Assembly (NCBI GenBank): GCA_013694495.1
Contig: JACDCH010000220.1
Span: 1 to 5,590 of the forward strand
Reading direction: 5' to 3'
DNA: 5,590 nucleotides
Origin: Acidimicrobiia bacterium
GTDB taxonomy: Bacteria > Actinomycetota > Acidimicrobiia > Acidimicrobiales > JACDCH01
Made by a program: the position numbers and the translations under genes. This document shows, piece after piece, positions 2,642 through 5,590 of this stretch. The first letter of the stretch is position 1. The number at the start of each line of letters is the position of its first letter. Under the pieces are notes generated by a model. It worked only from the letters and a program-made list of their open reading frames with translations. It searched no databases and was not told where the DNA came from.

Positions 2642-5590
2642 CCGCCGGCCGCGTCCGCGTTCTCCCCGCCGGTGCGGGCGTGGTTCGAGACCACCTTCGG
2701 TGAGCCCACCCCGCCGCAGGCGCAGGGGTGGCCGGCCATCGCCGCCGGCCAGCACACCCTGATCCTGGCCCCGACCGGCTCGGGCAAGACGCTGGCCGCG
2801 TTCCTCTGGGGCATCGACCGGCTGATGACCGATGCCGTGCCCGAGGGGCGCGAGGAGCGCACCCGGTTGCTCTACATCTCGCCGCTGCGGGCCTTGGCCG
2901 TTGACATCGAGAAGAACCTGCGGGCGCCGCTGCACGGCATCCGCCTGGCGGCCGAGCGCCTCGGCCACGAGGTGCACGAACCCTCCGTCGGCATCCGCAC
3001 CGGCGACACGTCCGCCGACGAGCGCCGCAAGCTCCAGCGCCACCCGCCCGACCTGCTCATCACCACGCCCGAGTCCTTGTACCTGCTGCTGACGTCGCAG
3101 GCGCGGGAGACGCTGAAGGGCGTGCAGGGCGTCATCGTCGACGAGATCCACGCCCTGGCCGGCTCGAAGCGCGGCGCGCACCTCTCGCTGTCGCTCGAGC
3201 GGCTCGAGCACCTCGTGCTCGCCGCCGGCAACCCGGCCCCGCAGCGCATCGGCCTGTCGGCCACCCAGCGCCCGCTCGAGGAGATCGCCCGCTACCTCGG
3301 CGGCTTCGAGGTGGAGGCCGGCGCGGCCGGGCTCCGGCCCGGGCGGGGCGGGGCCCGACCCGTCGCCATCGTCGACGCCGGGGTGCGCAAGACGCTCGAG
3401 ATCGAGGTCGTGGTCCCGGTCGAGGACATGGGCCAGCTGGGCGAGGTCGTCGAGGAGCCGGTGAGCGGTCCCGCCGCCGCCGGCCCCGTGCGCCGCTCGA
3501 TCTGGCCGTCGTTGCACCCGCGGCTCCTCGAGCTGATCCAGTCGCACCGCTCGACGCTCGTGTTCGTGAACGCCCGCCGCCTCGCCGAGCGCCTCGCCAC
3601 CCGGCTCAACGAGCTCGCCATCGAGGGCACCGGGGAGGCGGGCGGGAGCTTCACGGACCGGGGCGACGAGGGGTTCGGCACGCCGCCGGCCGACACCACC
3701 GTCGAGCTGGTGAAGGCCCACCACGGTTCGTTGTCGCGGGAGCGGCGGCTCCAGATCGAGGACGAGCTCAAGTCGGGCCGGCTGCGCGGGCTCGTGTGCA
3801 CGAGCAGCCTCGAGCTCGGCATCGACATGGGAGCCGTCGACCTCGTCGTGCAGGTCGAGTCGCCCCGGTCCGTCGCCGCCGGCCTCCAGCGCATCGGCCG
3901 GGCCGGCCACCAGGTCGGCGCCCCGAGTCGCGGGAAGCTCTTCCCGAAGCACCGGGCCGACCTCGTCGAGGCGGCGGTGGTGGTCGAGCGCATGCAGCAG
4001 GGCCTCGTCGAGCGCACCCGCTACCCGCGCAACCCGCTCGACGTGCTGGCCCAGCAGGTCGTGGCCATGGTCGCCCTCGACGAGTGGCCGATCGACGAGC
4101 TGGCCGCCCTCGTGCGCCGCAGCGCCAACTTCGCCGAGCTCAGCGACGACGTGCTCGACGCCACCCTCGACCTGCTGGCCGGCCGCTACCCGTCCGAGGA
4201 GTTCGGCGAGCTGCGCCCCCGCATCGTGTGGGACCGGGTCGGCGGCATCCTGCGAGGGCGGGCCGGGTCGCAGCGCCTGGCCGTCACCAACCCGGGCACC
4301 ATCCCCGACCGCGGCCTGTTCGGCGTGTTCCTGCCCGACGGCACCCGCGTCGGCGAGCTCGACGAGGAGATGGTCTACGAGTCCCGCATCGGCGAGACGT
4401 TCCTGCTCGGCGCGTCGACGTGGCGGATCGAGGACATCACCCACGACCGGGTCGTGGTCGTGCCCGCCCCGGGCCAGCCCGGCAAGATGCCGTTCTGGCA
4501 CGGCGACGGGCCGGGCCGGCCGCTCGAGCTGGGCCGGGCGGTGGGCGCCTTCGTCCGCGAGATGCGCCACGGCACCGCCGCCGCCGGCGAGGAGCGGCTG
4601 CGCTCCCGACATGGGCTCGACCCCCTCGCGGCGCGCAACCTGGTGCAGTACCTCGACGAGCAGGCCGAGGCCACCGGCGCGGTGCCCGACGACCGCACGA
4701 TCGTCGTCGAGCGCTTCCGCGACGAGATCGGCGACTGGCGGGTGTGCGTGCTGTCGCCGTTCGGCGCCCAGGTGCACGCCCCGTGGGCCATGGCGCTGCG
4801 GGCCCGGCTGGCCGACCGCTGGGGCGTCGACGTCGAGCTGCTCTGGAGCGACGACGGCATCGTGCTGCGCCTCCCCGAGGCCATCGACGAGCTGCCCATC
4901 GACGAGCTCACGATCGACCCCGACGAGATCGAGGAGCTGGTGGTTGCCGCCCTACCCCAGACGGCGCTGTTCGCCAGCCGCTTCCGGGAGAGCGCGGCCC
5001 GGGCCCTGCTGCTGCCCCGCCGCCGTCCCGACCGGCGCACGCCGCTGTGGCAGCAGCGCCAGAAGGCGGCCGACCTGCTCGCCGTGGCATCGAAGTACCC
5101 GACCTTCCCGATCCTCCTCGAGACGACGCGGGAGTGCCTCAACGACGTGTTCGACCTCCCCGCCCTGCGGGAGGTGCTGGCCGACCTGCGCAGCCGCAAG
5201 ATCCGCGTGGTCGCGGTCGACACGCAGCGGGCGTCGCCGATGGCGCAGTCCCTGCTGTTCTCGTGGATCGCCGTCTACATGTACGAGGGCGATGCGCCGC
5301 TGGCCGAGCGCCGGGCCGCGGCCCTCGCCCTCGACCGCGACCTCCTGCGCGACCTGCTCGGCGCCGAGGAGCTGCGCGAGCTGCTCGACGCCGGCGCGCT
5401 CGCCGACCTCGAGCTCGAGCTGCAGCGCCTCACCGATGGTCGCCGGGCTCGCGATGTCGACGAGGTGCACGACCTGCTGCGCAGCCTCGGCCCCCTCACG
5501 CTGGCCGACCTCGACGCCCGCAGCGAGCCGTCGGTCTCGGTCGCCGAGGCCGTGGAGCAGCTCGTGCGGGAGCGGCGGGCCATCCCGGCC
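2639..5590 (+). CDS. Lhr large ATP-dependent helicase, 3' end beyond window
   Basis: Lhr is a superfamily 2, 3'-to-5' DNA translocase that unwinds duplexes, preferring RNA:DNA hybrids in mycobacterial work, and is linked to DNA repair. The 984 codons present are unbroken. Motifs in order: APTGSGKT (44-51, Walker A Lys50), SPLRAL (81-86), TPES (143-146), DEIH (168-171), SATQ (207-210), STLVFVN (305-311), HHGS (361-364), TSSLELGIDMG (388-398) and QRIGRAGH (417-424, arginine finger region). Then come the Lhr winged helix (about 440-540), NPGTIPDRG (551-559), TWRIEDI and PFWHGD (618-623), and the DEAD-associated domain with LETTREC (827-833). From about 905 the Lhr C-terminal region begins. Full family members are about 1,500 residues, so a third is missing at the right edge. 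The ATG at 2639 gives FSPPVRAWFETTFGEPTPPQ, the usual N-terminus. It is transcribed divergently from the repressor. All catalytic motifs look intact. Confidence 0.97.
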   Translation, partial: MPPAASAFSPPVRAWFETTFGEPTPPQAQGWPAIAAGQHTLILAPTGSGKTLAAFLWGIDRLMTDAVPEGREERTRLLYISPLRALAVDIEKNLRAPLHGIRLAAERLGHEVHEPSVGIRTGDTSADERRKLQRHPPDLLITTPESLYLLLTSQARETLKGVQGVIVDEIHALAGSKRGAHLSLSLERLEHLVLAAGNPAPQRIGLSATQRPLEEIARYLGGFEVEAGAAGLRPGRGGARPVAIVDAGVRKTLEIEVVVPVEDMGQLGEVVEEPVSGPAAAGPVRRSIWPSLHPRLLELIQSHRSTLVFVNARRLAERLATRLNELAIEGTGEAGGSFTDRGDEGFGTPPADTTVELVKAHHGSLSRERRLQIEDELKSGRLRGLVCTSSLELGIDMGAVDLVVQVESPRSVAAGLQRIGRAGHQVGAPSRGKLFPKHRADLVEAAVVVERMQQGLVERTRYPRNPLDVLAQQVVAMVALDEWPIDELAALVRRSANFAELSDDVLDATLDLLAGRYPSEEFGELRPRIVWDRVGGILRGRAGSQRLAVTNPGTIPDRGLFGVFLPDGTRVGELDEEMVYESRIGETFLLGASTWRIEDITHDRVVVVPAPGQPGKMPFWHGDGPGRPLELGRAVGAFVREMRHGTAAAGEERLRSRHGLDPLAARNLVQYLDEQAEATGAVPDDRTIVVERFRDEIGDWRVCVLSPFGAQVHAPWAMALRARLADRWGVDVELLWSDDGIVLRLPEAIDELPIDELTIDPDEIEELVVAALPQTALFASRFRESAARALLLPRRRPDRRTPLWQQRQKAADLLAVASKYPTFPILLETTRECLNDVFDLPALREVLADLRSRKIRVVAVDTQRASPMAQSLLFSWIAVYMYEGDAPLAERRAAALALDRDLLRDLLGAEELRELLDAGALADLELELQRLTDGRRARDVDEVHDLLRSLGPLTLADLDARSEPSVSVAEAVEQLVRERRAIPA

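Noticed and set aside
1900..2703. A 267-codon plus-strand frame opposite the repressor and running into lhr.
   Set aside because: It is antisense to the well-supported DtxR-family gene, crosses the intergenic region and encodes a compositionally biased product with no family features.
2612..4777. A 721-codon open frame antisense to lhr.
   Set aside because: It lies wholly opposite the strongly conserved Lhr motifs and its product is low-complexity, rich in Gly, Arg, Ala and His without a recognisable domain. It is a shadow of high GC third positions.
1..5590. CRISPR array, tRNA/rRNA gene, insertion sequence or attachment site.
   Set aside because: I saw no regularly spaced repeats, no tRNA cloverleaf or rRNA-like stretch, no transposase motifs and no flanking target duplications.

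Overview
This 5,590-base window is very GC-rich, with G or C at nearly every third codon position. It has a GTG start codon, a candidate leaderless promoter and hairpins without U-tracts. Together with a full-size Lhr helicase and a CPA1 antiporter carrying a UBP zinc finger, this suggests a high-GC Actinomycetota chromosome. Acidimicrobiia is a plausible class, but that is inference from style, not proof.

Layout. Bases 1-168 are intergenic, with a 14-bp palindrome, a strong GC hairpin and short direct repeats. Bases 169-1686 (minus strand) encode a CPA1-family Na+/H+ antiporter with a cytoplasmic tail and a C-terminal UBP-type zinc finger. As given, the gene is split by three single-base frameshifts, all apparent one-base losses in or beside G/C runs. 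Bases 1687-1848 are a gap with three copies of one 9-mer that could form alternative hairpins. Bases 1849-2520 (minus) encode an intact three-domain DtxR/IdeR/MntR-type metal-dependent repressor. Bases 2521-2638 are a divergent intergenic region with a candidate leaderless promoter for the repressor, a perfect 7-3-7 inverted repeat over its -35/spacer zone, and a 27-nt pure pyrimidine tract. From 2639 to the right edge (plus) an uninterrupted 984-codon ORF encodes the N-terminal part of the large DNA helicase Lhr; its C-terminal region continues beyond the window.

How the genes relate. The repressor and the antiporter lie on the same strand with 162 nt between them, so they may be co-transcribed or separately regulated through the repeat-rich gap. 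The repressor is probably autoregulated through the inverted repeat, which also lies upstream of lhr. Lhr is a DNA-repair helicase and has no evident functional link to the other two.

I see no new defence, mobile or CRISPR-like system. The points most worth checking are the antiporter-UBP fusion with its homopolymer frameshifts, the altered primary metal site and recognition helix of the repressor, and the two intergenic regulatory candidates.
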